A stretch of DNA of 64,000 nucleotides from an uncultured Lachnospiraceae bacterium (lineage in GTDB: Bacteria > Bacillota > Clostridia > Lachnospirales > Lachnospiraceae): contig CANQTG010000002.1 of NCBI GenBank assembly GCA_947626715.1, forward strand, positions 1 through 64,000. Reading direction: 5' to 3'. Position numbers and translations under genes: made by a program. Of the stretch, positions 48,941-56,625 are shown one piece after another; the stretch's first letter is position 1, and each line of letters opens with the position of its first letter. The notes beneath the pieces are model-generated. The model was not told where the DNA came from. It worked only from the letters and a program-made list of their open reading frames with translations, and did no database searches.

Positions 48941-49506
48941 GCGATTATGTCAGGACGGAATGCTTTGCCCTTGCGGTAAAGGAAATCTATAAACGGCAGT
49001 TAAAGGGAAATGTGGCCGAGCTGGGTGTGTTTCGGGGAGAATTTGCGCAGTATATCAACGCGGCGTTTCCAGATAAAACCTGTTACCTGTTTGATACTTT
49101 TGACGGATTTGACGCTAATGAGGCTTTGACGGAAATGAAAAGCGGTAACTGCACAGACGCTTTCATAGAAGCCTATAGACAGACGAATGTGCCGGTTGTC
49201 TTAAAACGGATGAAATATTTGGAAAATATTGTGATTCAGCAGGGATATTTTCCAGAATCGCTACAGGGCTTAGAGGATACTTTCTGCTTTGTGTCGTTAG
49301 ACGTAGATTTTGAAGCGTCCATTTATGAAGGGTTAAAGTATTTTTATCCAAGACTGGAAACGGGCGGCTATCTATTTATTCATGATTATAACAGTGATTT
49401 GCGGGGCGTAGAGAAAGCGGTAGACCGATATGAAAGAGATATGAAATTATCGCTTTGTAAAATGCCGTTATGCGATGCGAATGGTACTCTGGTTGTTATG
49501 AAATAA
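48919..49506 (+). CDS. TylF/MycF-type methyltransferase domain (C-terminal part of the split gene)
   Basis: A 195-residue frame with the SAM-dependent macrocin O-methyltransferase-like (TylF) fold. It has LSDYVRTECFALAVKEIYKR, NVAELGVFRGEFAQYINAAF (SAM-binding VAELGVxxG), CYLFDTFDGFD and CFVSLDVDFEASIYEGLKYF, ending GGYLFIHDYNSDLRGVEKAV. The ATG at 48919 lies in the preceding gene's frame-shifted sequence with no clear ribosome site, so independent translation is doubtful. Read together with 48518-48940 it makes a full-length two-domain protein of about 329 residues. Relatives act in polysaccharide or secondary-metabolite synthesis. Confidence 0.75.
   Translation: MRGGYSLSDYVRTECFALAVKEIYKRQLKGNVAELGVFRGEFAQYINAAFPDKTCYLFDTFDGFDANEALTEMKSGNCTDAFIEAYRQTNVPVVLKRMKYLENIVIQQGYFPESLQGLEDTFCFVSLDVDFEASIYEGLKYFYPRLETGGYLFIHDYNSDLRGVEKAVDRYERDMKLSLCKMPLCDANGTLVVMK
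48923..48930 (+). repeat. G8 tract at the frameshift point
   Basis: Eight G precede TATAGCCTGAGC. With eight, the upstream frame stops at TGA 48938; with nine (or six) it reads CGGGYSLSDYVRTE and continues to 49506. Confidence 0.92.
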
Positions 49507-49582
49507 ATAGAGTGGGTAAATGGCAGACAACGGTCTAAGTTGATGATATCTCAAAGACACGATATGACGGGGGATCTAGGGC

Positions 49583-50623
49583 TTGAAACATAAGGTGCGT
49601 ATCGTATCGGCGCTCTGTCTTGCGCTGGCGGGTCTATTGGCGGGCTGCGCGGCGCGGGCGGGAGCCGGAAAGGAAAGCGGTTATCAGATCGCGGAAAGCG
49701 AGAAGCTGACGATCTATACCTCCCATAAAAAAGAAGTATACGAACCGATCGTCAGGGAATTTGAAGAGCGGACGGGTATCTTTGTGGAGGTCAGACAGGG
49801 CGGAAGTCTGGAGCTGTTCGACCAGATCGCAAAAAGCGGCGCGGGGGAAAGCTGCGACGTTATCTTCGGCGGCGGGATCGAGAACTATATCGCCTATCAG
49901 GATTATCTGGAGGCGTACCGGGCGGCGGGAGAGGAAATGATAGAGGAACGATACCGCTGCGCCGGACATAAATGGACGGCGTTTTCCGTACTACCCATTG
50001 TCCTGATCTATAATAATAAGCTCGTCTATCCAGCCGCCGCGCCGCATAGCTGGGAGGAACTGCTAGAGGAGAAGTGGAAGGGGAAAGTCGCTTTTGCGGA
50101 TCCGGCGGCTTCCGGCAGCAGCTATACTGCGCTCTGTACCATGATACAGGCGCTTGGAGAAGGCGAGGAGCAGGCGTTGGAGCGCTTTTCAAAGGTTTTG
50201 GACGGGCATGTGTCGGAAAGCTCGGGGGACGTGTTGGAAGAGGTCAATTCCGGCAGTATGCTGGTAGGGGTCACGCTGGAGGATACCGCCAGAGAGCGTA
50301 TCAGTCAGGGAGCCGATCTTTCCTTTCTCTATCCAGAGGAGGGGACGAGTGCCGTGCCGGACGCGGCGGCGATCGTAAAGGGCGCGCGCCATCGTGAGAA
50401 CGCGCGGAAATTTCTGGATTTTGCGGTGAGCCGCGACGCGCAGAGGTTTTTGTCGGATACCCTGTTCCGTCAGACGGTGCGCACGGACATAGAGACGGCG
50501 GATCGCGGGGAAACGGGAAAAAATGATATGCGGGTGCTGGATTATGACGTCGTATGGGCGGTGCGGGAGAAAAACGGCATTCTGGAAGAATGGGCGCGGC
50601 TGCAGAAGGATACGGAAAGATGA
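49583..50623 (+). CDS. FbpA/HptA-like solute-binding lipoprotein, probable sensor subunit
   Basis: A 346-residue lipoprotein (LAGC, Cys22) of the iron(III)/sugar-phosphate binding class. It has LTIYTSHKKEVYEPIVREFE, CDVIFGGGIENYIAYQDYLE, KWTAFSVLPIVLIYNNKLV, WEELLEEKWKGKVAFADPAA and RENARKFLDFAVSRDAQRFL. The start is TTG 49583. It overlaps the next gene, a YesM-type kinase, by 4 bp (ATGA). In Staphylococcus the related HptA, with HptS and HptR, senses glucose-6-phosphate; the same gene order here suggests a sensor for a phosphorylated or anionic ligand. Iron is an alternative ligand. Confidence 0.82.
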   Translation: MKHKVRIVSALCLALAGLLAGCAARAGAGKESGYQIAESEKLTIYTSHKKEVYEPIVREFEERTGIFVEVRQGGSLELFDQIAKSGAGESCDVIFGGGIENYIAYQDYLEAYRAAGEEMIEERYRCAGHKWTAFSVLPIVLIYNNKLVYPAAAPHSWEELLEEKWKGKVAFADPAASGSSYTALCTMIQALGEGEEQALERFSKVLDGHVSESSGDVLEEVNSGSMLVGVTLEDTARERISQGADLSFLYPEEGTSAVPDAAAIVKGARHRENARKFLDFAVSRDAQRFLSDTLFRQTVRTDIETADRGETGKNDMRVLDYDVVWAVREKNGILEEWARLQKDTER

Positions 50624-52317
50624 GCGGATGTTTCAAAAGATCGTTTCAGAGACGCCAGCTTGTCTGTTTTCTGGCGGTCGCCCTGCTGCCGCTGCTCATC
50701 ACGAGCCTGTTTCTCACCCAGATCGTGCGGGCGAAGGTGGAGAGCGACTATGAAAAGGAGATAGCGGGGCGGGCGGAGCGGACGGATGCCGCGGTATCGG
50801 CGATCCTTGATAAGCTGGCGCTGGCGGCGCAGAAGATTTGCGATAACGAGACGATCGTTTCAACGATAGACGAGACGGATCCGTGGGTCAGGAATCAGTC
50901 GTATGCGCAGTTCTACAGCGAGACGATCTCCCTGCGCGCATATGCCTGTTTCGATCTCTATAATATGGAGGGAGAACGGGTATATTCCACGGGCAGCGGA
51001 AGCCATGACGAGCGCCTGCCGCTCTATTGGGGGATCCTGCGGGCGGCGGATAACGACTTGGGGCGCTTTGTCCTAATGCGCGGAGAAGGGGGCGGCGGCG
51101 ATTCGGCGCTGCTTTACGGCGCGCGCTGTCTGGTCGATACGGAAGGGATAAAACGGGGATTTATCGTGATCGGCGTCAGCGATGAGAATTTCCATGAGAT
51201 ATTAAAGGAAGAGGGGCTTGGTACGGAAGGGCTCGTGCTCCTCGATTCCCATTGGCAGGTCGTATACGGCGGGGAAGCGCCGGAGGCGGCCAATGCGGGA
51301 ACGCTCCTTAGGGAGCGGCTGCTGCGGGGAGAGCGGCTTCCCCAAAAATGGAAGAGCGGCGGCATGGATATCTCGCCGCTTGGCGATACGGGGCTGTATA
51401 AGGCACTGCTGCGCTCGGAGATCTTTTCTACGGACGTCGTGCGGACAATGTATACGGTAAGCCTGATCATGGCGGGATTTTGTTTTCTGCTGTGTATCTT
51501 CGTCGCGCAGAGGCTGAGCAGCAGCCTGACGTCTCCGATCAAACGTATCAACAGCGCCATGCACAGGCTTCAGGAGGGAGAGCTGGATACGCGGATCCCT
51601 GTGGACCGTCAGGACGAGCTGGGGGAAATGTCGGAGAATTTCAACATCATGGCGACCCGGCTGGAGAAATATGTGGAGGGGCAGGTACGGGCGCAGCAGG
51701 AGCTGGACGCTTCCCACATCGCCATGATGCAGGCGCAGATGAACCCGCATTTTTTATATAATACGCTGGATACGATGAAGTGGCTGGCTAAGGCGAACCA
51801 TGTGCCCGAGATCGCGACCATGTCCGCAGGGCTTGCGGGCATTCTGCGGACGAGTATCTCTTCGGCGCAGTTTATCCGCTTAAAAGAAGAAATGCAGCTA
51901 GTCGCAAATTATGCGCAGATACAGAAGATCCGTTACAGCGACCGTTTCCGCTTTGAGATGACGCTGCCGGAATCCTTGGAGGAATGTATCGTGCCTAAGC
52001 TGATCGTGCAGCCGATCGTGGAAAACGCGCTGCTGCATGGGCTCGAGGACAGCGAGGACGGGCTGATAAGCGTTACGGTCAGCGAGACGGACGGGATCCT
52101 GTCCATCGAAACGCTGGATAACGGCTGCGGGATACCGGAGGAGATCATGGAATGTATCAACAGCCGGGACAGGGAGAGGCTTTCGGGGCATATCGGATTT
52201 TATAATGTCGATACGATCATCCGCCTGCACTATGGGGAGCGGTACGGCCTGCATGTGAGCAGACCGTCCGAGGGCGGCACGCTGGCGCGTATCACGCTTC
52301 CCGCGCGGTGGGAATAA
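50620..52317 (+). CDS. YesM/HptS-type sensor histidine kinase
   Basis: A 565-residue kinase. TM1 is about 15-36, an extracellular Cache-like sensor about 40-275, TM2 about 283-303 and HAMP about 304-357. The phosphoacceptor is His377 in MQAQMNPHFLYNTLDTMKWL, and the HATPase has PIVENALLHGLED and DNGCGIPEE. ATG 50620 overlaps the preceding stop, and the first residues MSGCFKRSFQRRQLVCFL make a proper start; a longer upstream extension overlaps the binding-protein gene. It probably receives ligand information from the 49583 lipoprotein and phosphorylates the next gene's product. Confidence 0.92.
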   Translation: MSGCFKRSFQRRQLVCFLAVALLPLLITSLFLTQIVRAKVESDYEKEIAGRAERTDAAVSAILDKLALAAQKICDNETIVSTIDETDPWVRNQSYAQFYSETISLRAYACFDLYNMEGERVYSTGSGSHDERLPLYWGILRAADNDLGRFVLMRGEGGGGDSALLYGARCLVDTEGIKRGFIVIGVSDENFHEILKEEGLGTEGLVLLDSHWQVVYGGEAPEAANAGTLLRERLLRGERLPQKWKSGGMDISPLGDTGLYKALLRSEIFSTDVVRTMYTVSLIMAGFCFLLCIFVAQRLSSSLTSPIKRINSAMHRLQEGELDTRIPVDRQDELGEMSENFNIMATRLEKYVEGQVRAQQELDASHIAMMQAQMNPHFLYNTLDTMKWLAKANHVPEIATMSAGLAGILRTSISSAQFIRLKEEMQLVANYAQIQKIRYSDRFRFEMTLPESLEECIVPKLIVQPIVENALLHGLEDSEDGLISVTVSETDGILSIETLDNGCGIPEEIMECINSRDRERLSGHIGFYNVDTIIRLHYGERYGLHVSRPSEGGTLARITLPARWE

Positions 52318-52337
52318 AGAAGTAAAGAAGGGGTCTT

Positions 52338-53114
52338 ATGTTTAAAGTTGTTGTGGTCGACGACGAAGCGCTGGTCCGAAAGGGCATTGTGCAGGAGACG
52401 GACTGGGAGGCGTTAGACTGCGTGGTGGCGGCGGAAGCGGGAAACGGATTGGAAGGGCTGGAGGCCGTAAGGCGGTACAGGCCGGATCTTTTGATCAGCG
52501 ATATCAAAATGCCCAGAATGGACGGGATCGCGATGCTGGAAAAGCTGCGGGAGGAAGAAAACGACGTGAGCGTCATATTTCTGACCGCTTACGGCGAATT
52601 TGAGTATGCGCAGAGCGCGGTCAAGCTGCTGGCATCGGACTATCTGTTAAAGCCCTTTCAGGACGGGGAGCTCGAAGCGACCGTGCGGCGGGTGACAAAG
52701 CGGATCAAGGAAAGGCGGGAAGGAAAGAGCGGGAGGGCCGCGGGCGCGGAACCCCTTCTCTTGCCCGAAATGGAAAACGGCGGCATGAGCCGCTATGTGC
52801 TGAGCGCGCTTTCCTATATCCGGGAGCATTTTGACGACGAGGATATGGGGATCGCGTCGGTTGCCGCCTTTCTGGGTATCAGCGAGAGCCATTTGAGCCA
52901 TATCTTTAAAAAGGAAACCAATTACAGCGTGGCCGCCTATATCACCCGATACCGGATACAGACGGCGATGCGCCTGTTAAAGGACTGCCGCTGTAAGGTG
53001 TATGAGGTCGCGGAAAAGGTGGGATACCGCGACATCGCTTATTTTTCTTCCACGTTTAAAAAGATCGTAGGGGTAAACCCGTCGGAATATCAGAGCAGGC
53101 CGGACGGCTTATAA
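52338..53114 (+). CDS. YesN/HptR-type response regulator with AraC output
   Basis: A 258-residue regulator. The receiver (1-118) has D8/D9, phosphoacceptor Asp55 (LLISDIKMPRMDG) and Lys in YLLKPF. The AraC domain (about 155-258) has MGIASVAAFLGISESHLSHI and CKVYEVAEKVGYRDIAYFSS. It is short for the YesN type, like HptR. GAAGGGGTC precedes the ATG. The natural target is the ABC transporter operon starting 233 bp downstream, whose promoter has an inverted repeat and a weak -35. Confidence 0.92.
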   Translation: MFKVVVVDDEALVRKGIVQETDWEALDCVVAAEAGNGLEGLEAVRRYRPDLLISDIKMPRMDGIAMLEKLREEENDVSVIFLTAYGEFEYAQSAVKLLASDYLLKPFQDGELEATVRRVTKRIKERREGKSGRAAGAEPLLLPEMENGGMSRYVLSALSYIREHFDDEDMGIASVAAFLGISESHLSHIFKKETNYSVAAYITRYRIQTAMRLLKDCRCKVYEVAEKVGYRDIAYFSSTFKKIVGVNPSEYQSRPDGL

Positions 53115-53167
53115 ACGGCGTAAAAAGGTCAAAATCCACAAAAACCCCCGCGTACTTCGCGCCGTAT

Positions 53168-53241
53168 CCTGCAAAATGACAGAAATTCACAAATATTTGC
53201 AGGTTTGTCCGATTTCTTTTCTCTTTTTCCATTTGTATAAT
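53168..53241 (+). promoter_or_regulatory. regulated promoter region of the Afu-like transporter operon
   Basis: CCTGCAAA (53168-53175) and TTTGCAGG (53196-53203) are perfect 8-bp inverted repeats; between them lies the palindrome CAAATATTTG (53190-53199). A perfect TATAAT follows at 53236-53241 with only TTTCTT at the -35 position. This fits an activator-dependent promoter under the adjacent AraC-type response regulator. Confidence 0.6.
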
Positions 53242-53347
53242 AAAAACGACACAGGGATACATGGGTATCCTAGATAAGAGCAGGAGCGGGAGGCCCCGGG
53301 CAGGGCGCCGGAGTATCCAGAGCTCATGGCAAAAAAGGAGGAAAGAA

Positions 53348-54805
53348 ATGAAAAAGAGAGTAGTAGCTTTGTTATTGACGGGTCTTTTGACAGTCGTCTC
53401 TTTGGCAGGATGCGGCGGCGGAGCGCAGAACGCGCAGAGCGCTCAGGATTCCGCACAGGAAGCGGCCCCTGCGCAGGAAGCGGCGGCGGAGCCGGAAGAG
53501 GGAGCGCCGGGTACGGGCACCGATGCGGGCGAGGTCGACGAGGCCAATATGACGGCGACGGAGAGCATTATCCATGAGGCGGAAGGCATGAGCATGGAGG
53601 AGCTGGCAAAGAAGGCGATCGAGGAATCCAACGGCAAGACCTTTTACGGCGTAGGAAATTCCAGCCGCGGACAGTCCGCGCTCCCTCTGTTCATCGAGTA
53701 TCTGCAGAGTATCGACCCTTCCTACAATATGGAATTTGAGTGGCAGCAGCCCAAGAATAACAAGATCTTCGAGCAGCTTTCGGCGGACTCCTTAAAGCCG
53801 GAAGGAACCTTTGCGATGACGCTGATCCAAGACGGCAATCAGATCCAGTCCAAGATGGTTGAGACGGGTATCCTGAAAACCTACATTCCTAAGGAATGGG
53901 CGGAAGCGAACGGCACGACGGCGGATGCGTACACCGGATTTTTACCGCTGCAGACGCTCAATAAGGTATTTATGTATAACTGCACGGGCAGCGCGCAGTA
54001 CAAAAACTGCTGGGACTTCGTAGCGGAAGGCGTGCACCCGCTGTATATGGATATCGATTCCGAGATCGTAGGAAAGAACTTCCTTTACATGCTGACGGAA
54101 GATAAATATGCGGATATGCTCAAGGACGCGTTCGATAAGCTGGATGCCGACAAGCAGGCTTATTTCCAGCCCACGATCGACGAGGTGGCGACGGATGCGG
54201 AGGACTTTGGTCTGGGCGAGAACGGCAAATATGCGCTCGCATGGATCAAGCTCTGGGTAGGCGCTTACAATGCGCAGACAGACGACGGCCCGATCTGCAA
54301 TACGCTGGTAACGGATTCCGCGACCGATCAGAGCGGCCTGCTGGTTTATTCCAAGCTGCGCTCCGTAGAAGAGTCTGCGGGCGTTTCCGTAAACAATATC
54401 AAGGTTGCGGCTTATGAGGACGGCTATGAGGGGATCGGCGGATTTGGTTACTGCCATTATCTGTTTGTAACGGAAAATTCCCCGCTGCCGTGGACGGCGT
54501 GCGCGTTTATCGCTTACATGACCTGCACGGAGGACGGCTTCAGCGCATGGGGCAAGGATATGGGCGGATATTCCGCAAATCCCGATGTGGCGGCTGCAAC
54601 GGAGGCTACCTACAATCACAGCAAGGGCGGCTATGACGAAAACGGCGAGAATGTATTTGACAGCAAGAACGACAGAGGCTATGACTGGTGGACGACGGAA
54701 GGAGAACTGGTATTAGAGGATCCGGCATACTGCGCGTCGGTAGATTTCACGGTAGGGAACTGGATCGAGCTTCTGACGAAATACAGCGATTCGGCGGAAG
54801 AGTAG
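53348..54805 (+). CDS. Fbp/Afu-type ABC transporter substrate-binding lipoprotein
   Basis: A 485-residue lipoprotein (LAGC, Cys22) with an Ala/Glu linker to about residue 60. The soluble domain is distantly related to family 1/FbpA binding proteins: FYGVGNSSRGQSALPLFIEY, SADSLKPEGTFAMTLIQDGN, YTGFLPLQTLNKVFMYNC and CAFIAYMTCTEDGFSAWGKD. It has many aromatic residues. ATG 53348 follows AAAAGGAGGAAAG; an upstream in-frame ATG is in the leader. It is unusually long for an iron-binding FbpA (about 330 residues), which argues for a larger organic ligand. The permease gene starts 18 bp after the stop. Confidence 0.82.
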   Translation: MKKRVVALLLTGLLTVVSLAGCGGGAQNAQSAQDSAQEAAPAQEAAAEPEEGAPGTGTDAGEVDEANMTATESIIHEAEGMSMEELAKKAIEESNGKTFYGVGNSSRGQSALPLFIEYLQSIDPSYNMEFEWQQPKNNKIFEQLSADSLKPEGTFAMTLIQDGNQIQSKMVETGILKTYIPKEWAEANGTTADAYTGFLPLQTLNKVFMYNCTGSAQYKNCWDFVAEGVHPLYMDIDSEIVGKNFLYMLTEDKYADMLKDAFDKLDADKQAYFQPTIDEVATDAEDFGLGENGKYALAWIKLWVGAYNAQTDDGPICNTLVTDSATDQSGLLVYSKLRSVEESAGVSVNNIKVAAYEDGYEGIGGFGYCHYLFVTENSPLPWTACAFIAYMTCTEDGFSAWGKDMGGYSANPDVAAATEATYNHSKGGYDENGENVFDSKNDRGYDWWTTEGELVLEDPAYCASVDFTVGNWIELLTKYSDSAEE

Positions 54806-54823
54806 GAAAGCGGGGAGAGACAC

Positions 54824-56623
54824 ATGGCAGTTGTCCTGAATAAGATTAAGACGTATCTGTCCAGACCGCAGAATATCATCCTGCTGCTGTTCGGTATCGT
54901 ACTGACGTTTTCGACCGTCTCGCCGATCGTAGCGATCGTAGAGGATACCTTTAAGATCCATCCCGGTACGATAGACGCACATCTGACGGGAAGGTCGGCG
55001 GGATTCTCGATCGCCAACTACACGGATCTGTTTACGAGCAAACTGGCAAAAACGAATCTATGGATTCCTTTGTGGAATACAGTGCTGCTGGCGGTGTTCA
55101 CCTGCCTGATCTCCATTGTGTTCGGCGGACTGTTCGCCTTCCTCGTAACGAGGACGAACATGAAATGCAAGAAATATTTAAGTTCGATCTTCATTTTTCC
55201 ATATATCATGCCGCAGTGGACGCTGGCGGTCGTATGGCAGAATGTGTTCAACAGCAATGCGGTAGTAGGGACGGCAAACGGACTGCTGGCTTCCCTGTTC
55301 GGTATCCTGGCGCCAAAGTGGTGGTGCCAGGGCCTGCTCCCCAGCGCGATCGTTCTCGGGCTGCATTACGCGCCCTTTGCTTACATACTGATCGGCGGGA
55401 TCTTCCGCAATATGGACGCCAATCTGGAAGAGGCGGCGACGATACTGGATACGCCCAAGTGGAAGATCATGTTCCGTATCACGCTGCCGATGGTCAAGCC
55501 GGCGATCCTCTCTACGATCCTGCTGGTGTTCGGCAGCGCGATGGGGAGTTACCCGGTGCCGCATTATCTGGGGCTTACGACCTTGTCCACGAAATATATC
55601 TCCTTAAATTCCAAATATACGGGAGAGGCCAGCATTCTGGCGATCATCATGATGGTCTTTGGCGTGGCGATCCTGCTGATGAATCAGGTCAGCCTAAGCA
55701 GCAGAAAGAATTATACCACGGTCACGGGCAAGTCGGGGCAGATCTCCAAGATCAATCTTGGCAAGATCGGAAAATATGCGATCGCGCTCGTCTTTATCGT
55801 GGTCACGTTCTTTACGAGCATTTTCCCGATCCTGTCCTTTGCGCTTGAGACCTTCCTGCCCAATCCGGGAGATTACAGCTTCCTGTATACGGGAGATCTG
55901 CACAACCTGACGACGAAGTGGTGGCTGACGAGCGAGAATGTGACGGAGAACGGCCTGTACGGACAGTTCGGGATCCTATACAATCCGATCATCTGGAAGG
56001 CGTTCCGCGGCACGCTGCTGGTGGCGGTCTGCTGCGCGCTGATCGCGGGTACGATCGGTACGCTGATCGGTTACGCGGTATCCAAGAACCGCAGGAGCAA
56101 GTGGGCGAGTTATGTCAACGGCGTGGCGTTCCTGCCGTATCTGATGCCTTCGCTTGCCGTAGGCGTGGCGTTCTTTATCCTGTTTTCCAATGACAGGATC
56201 AACCTTTTCAACACCTATACGCTGCTGATCATAGCGGGCGTGGTGAAATATATCCCCTTCGCGAGCCGGAGCGCGTTAAATTCCATGCTCCAGCTGAGCG
56301 GAGAGATCGAGGAAGCGGCGGTGATACAGGACATTCCGTGGTATAAACGGATGCTTTACATCATCATTCCGATCCAAAAGACCTCTATCATCAGCGGCTA
56401 TCTGCTGCCGTTCATGACATGCCTAAGAGAGCTGTCGCTGTTCCTTTTGCTGTGTACGCAGGGCTTTATCCTGTCTACGACGCTGGATTACTTTGACGAG
56501 ATGGGGCTGTATGCGTTCTCAAGCGCGATCAACCTGATCCTGATCGTAGTGATCTTGATCTTTAATACATTGGTAAACAAACTGACTGGAGCCAGTCTGG
56601 ATAACGGTATCGGAGGAAAGTGA
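54824..56623 (+). CDS. Fbp/Afu-type ABC permease with two fused transmembrane domains
   Basis: A 599-residue membrane protein with two binding-protein-dependent permease halves (about 1-300 and 301-599). Each has an EAA loop: ANLEEAATILDTPKWKIMFR in the first half and GEIEEAAVIQDIPWYKRMLY in the second. This double-length layout is characteristic of FbpB/AfuB/SfuB-type permeases, which carry iron(III), thiamine, sugar phosphates or phosphonates. The N-terminus (MAVVLNKIKTYLSRPQNIIL) is cytoplasmic. The ATPase ribosome site overlaps its last codons. Confidence 0.9.
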   Translation: MAVVLNKIKTYLSRPQNIILLLFGIVLTFSTVSPIVAIVEDTFKIHPGTIDAHLTGRSAGFSIANYTDLFTSKLAKTNLWIPLWNTVLLAVFTCLISIVFGGLFAFLVTRTNMKCKKYLSSIFIFPYIMPQWTLAVVWQNVFNSNAVVGTANGLLASLFGILAPKWWCQGLLPSAIVLGLHYAPFAYILIGGIFRNMDANLEEAATILDTPKWKIMFRITLPMVKPAILSTILLVFGSAMGSYPVPHYLGLTTLSTKYISLNSKYTGEASILAIIMMVFGVAILLMNQVSLSSRKNYTTVTGKSGQISKINLGKIGKYAIALVFIVVTFFTSIFPILSFALETFLPNPGDYSFLYTGDLHNLTTKWWLTSENVTENGLYGQFGILYNPIIWKAFRGTLLVAVCCALIAGTIGTLIGYAVSKNRRSKWASYVNGVAFLPYLMPSLAVGVAFFILFSNDRINLFNTYTLLIIAGVVKYIPFASRSALNSMLQLSGEIEEAAVIQDIPWYKRMLYIIIPIQKTSIISGYLLPFMTCLRELSLFLLLCTQGFILSTTLDYFDEMGLYAFSSAINLILIVVILIFNTLVNKLTGASLDNGIGGK

Positions 56624-56625
56624 TC

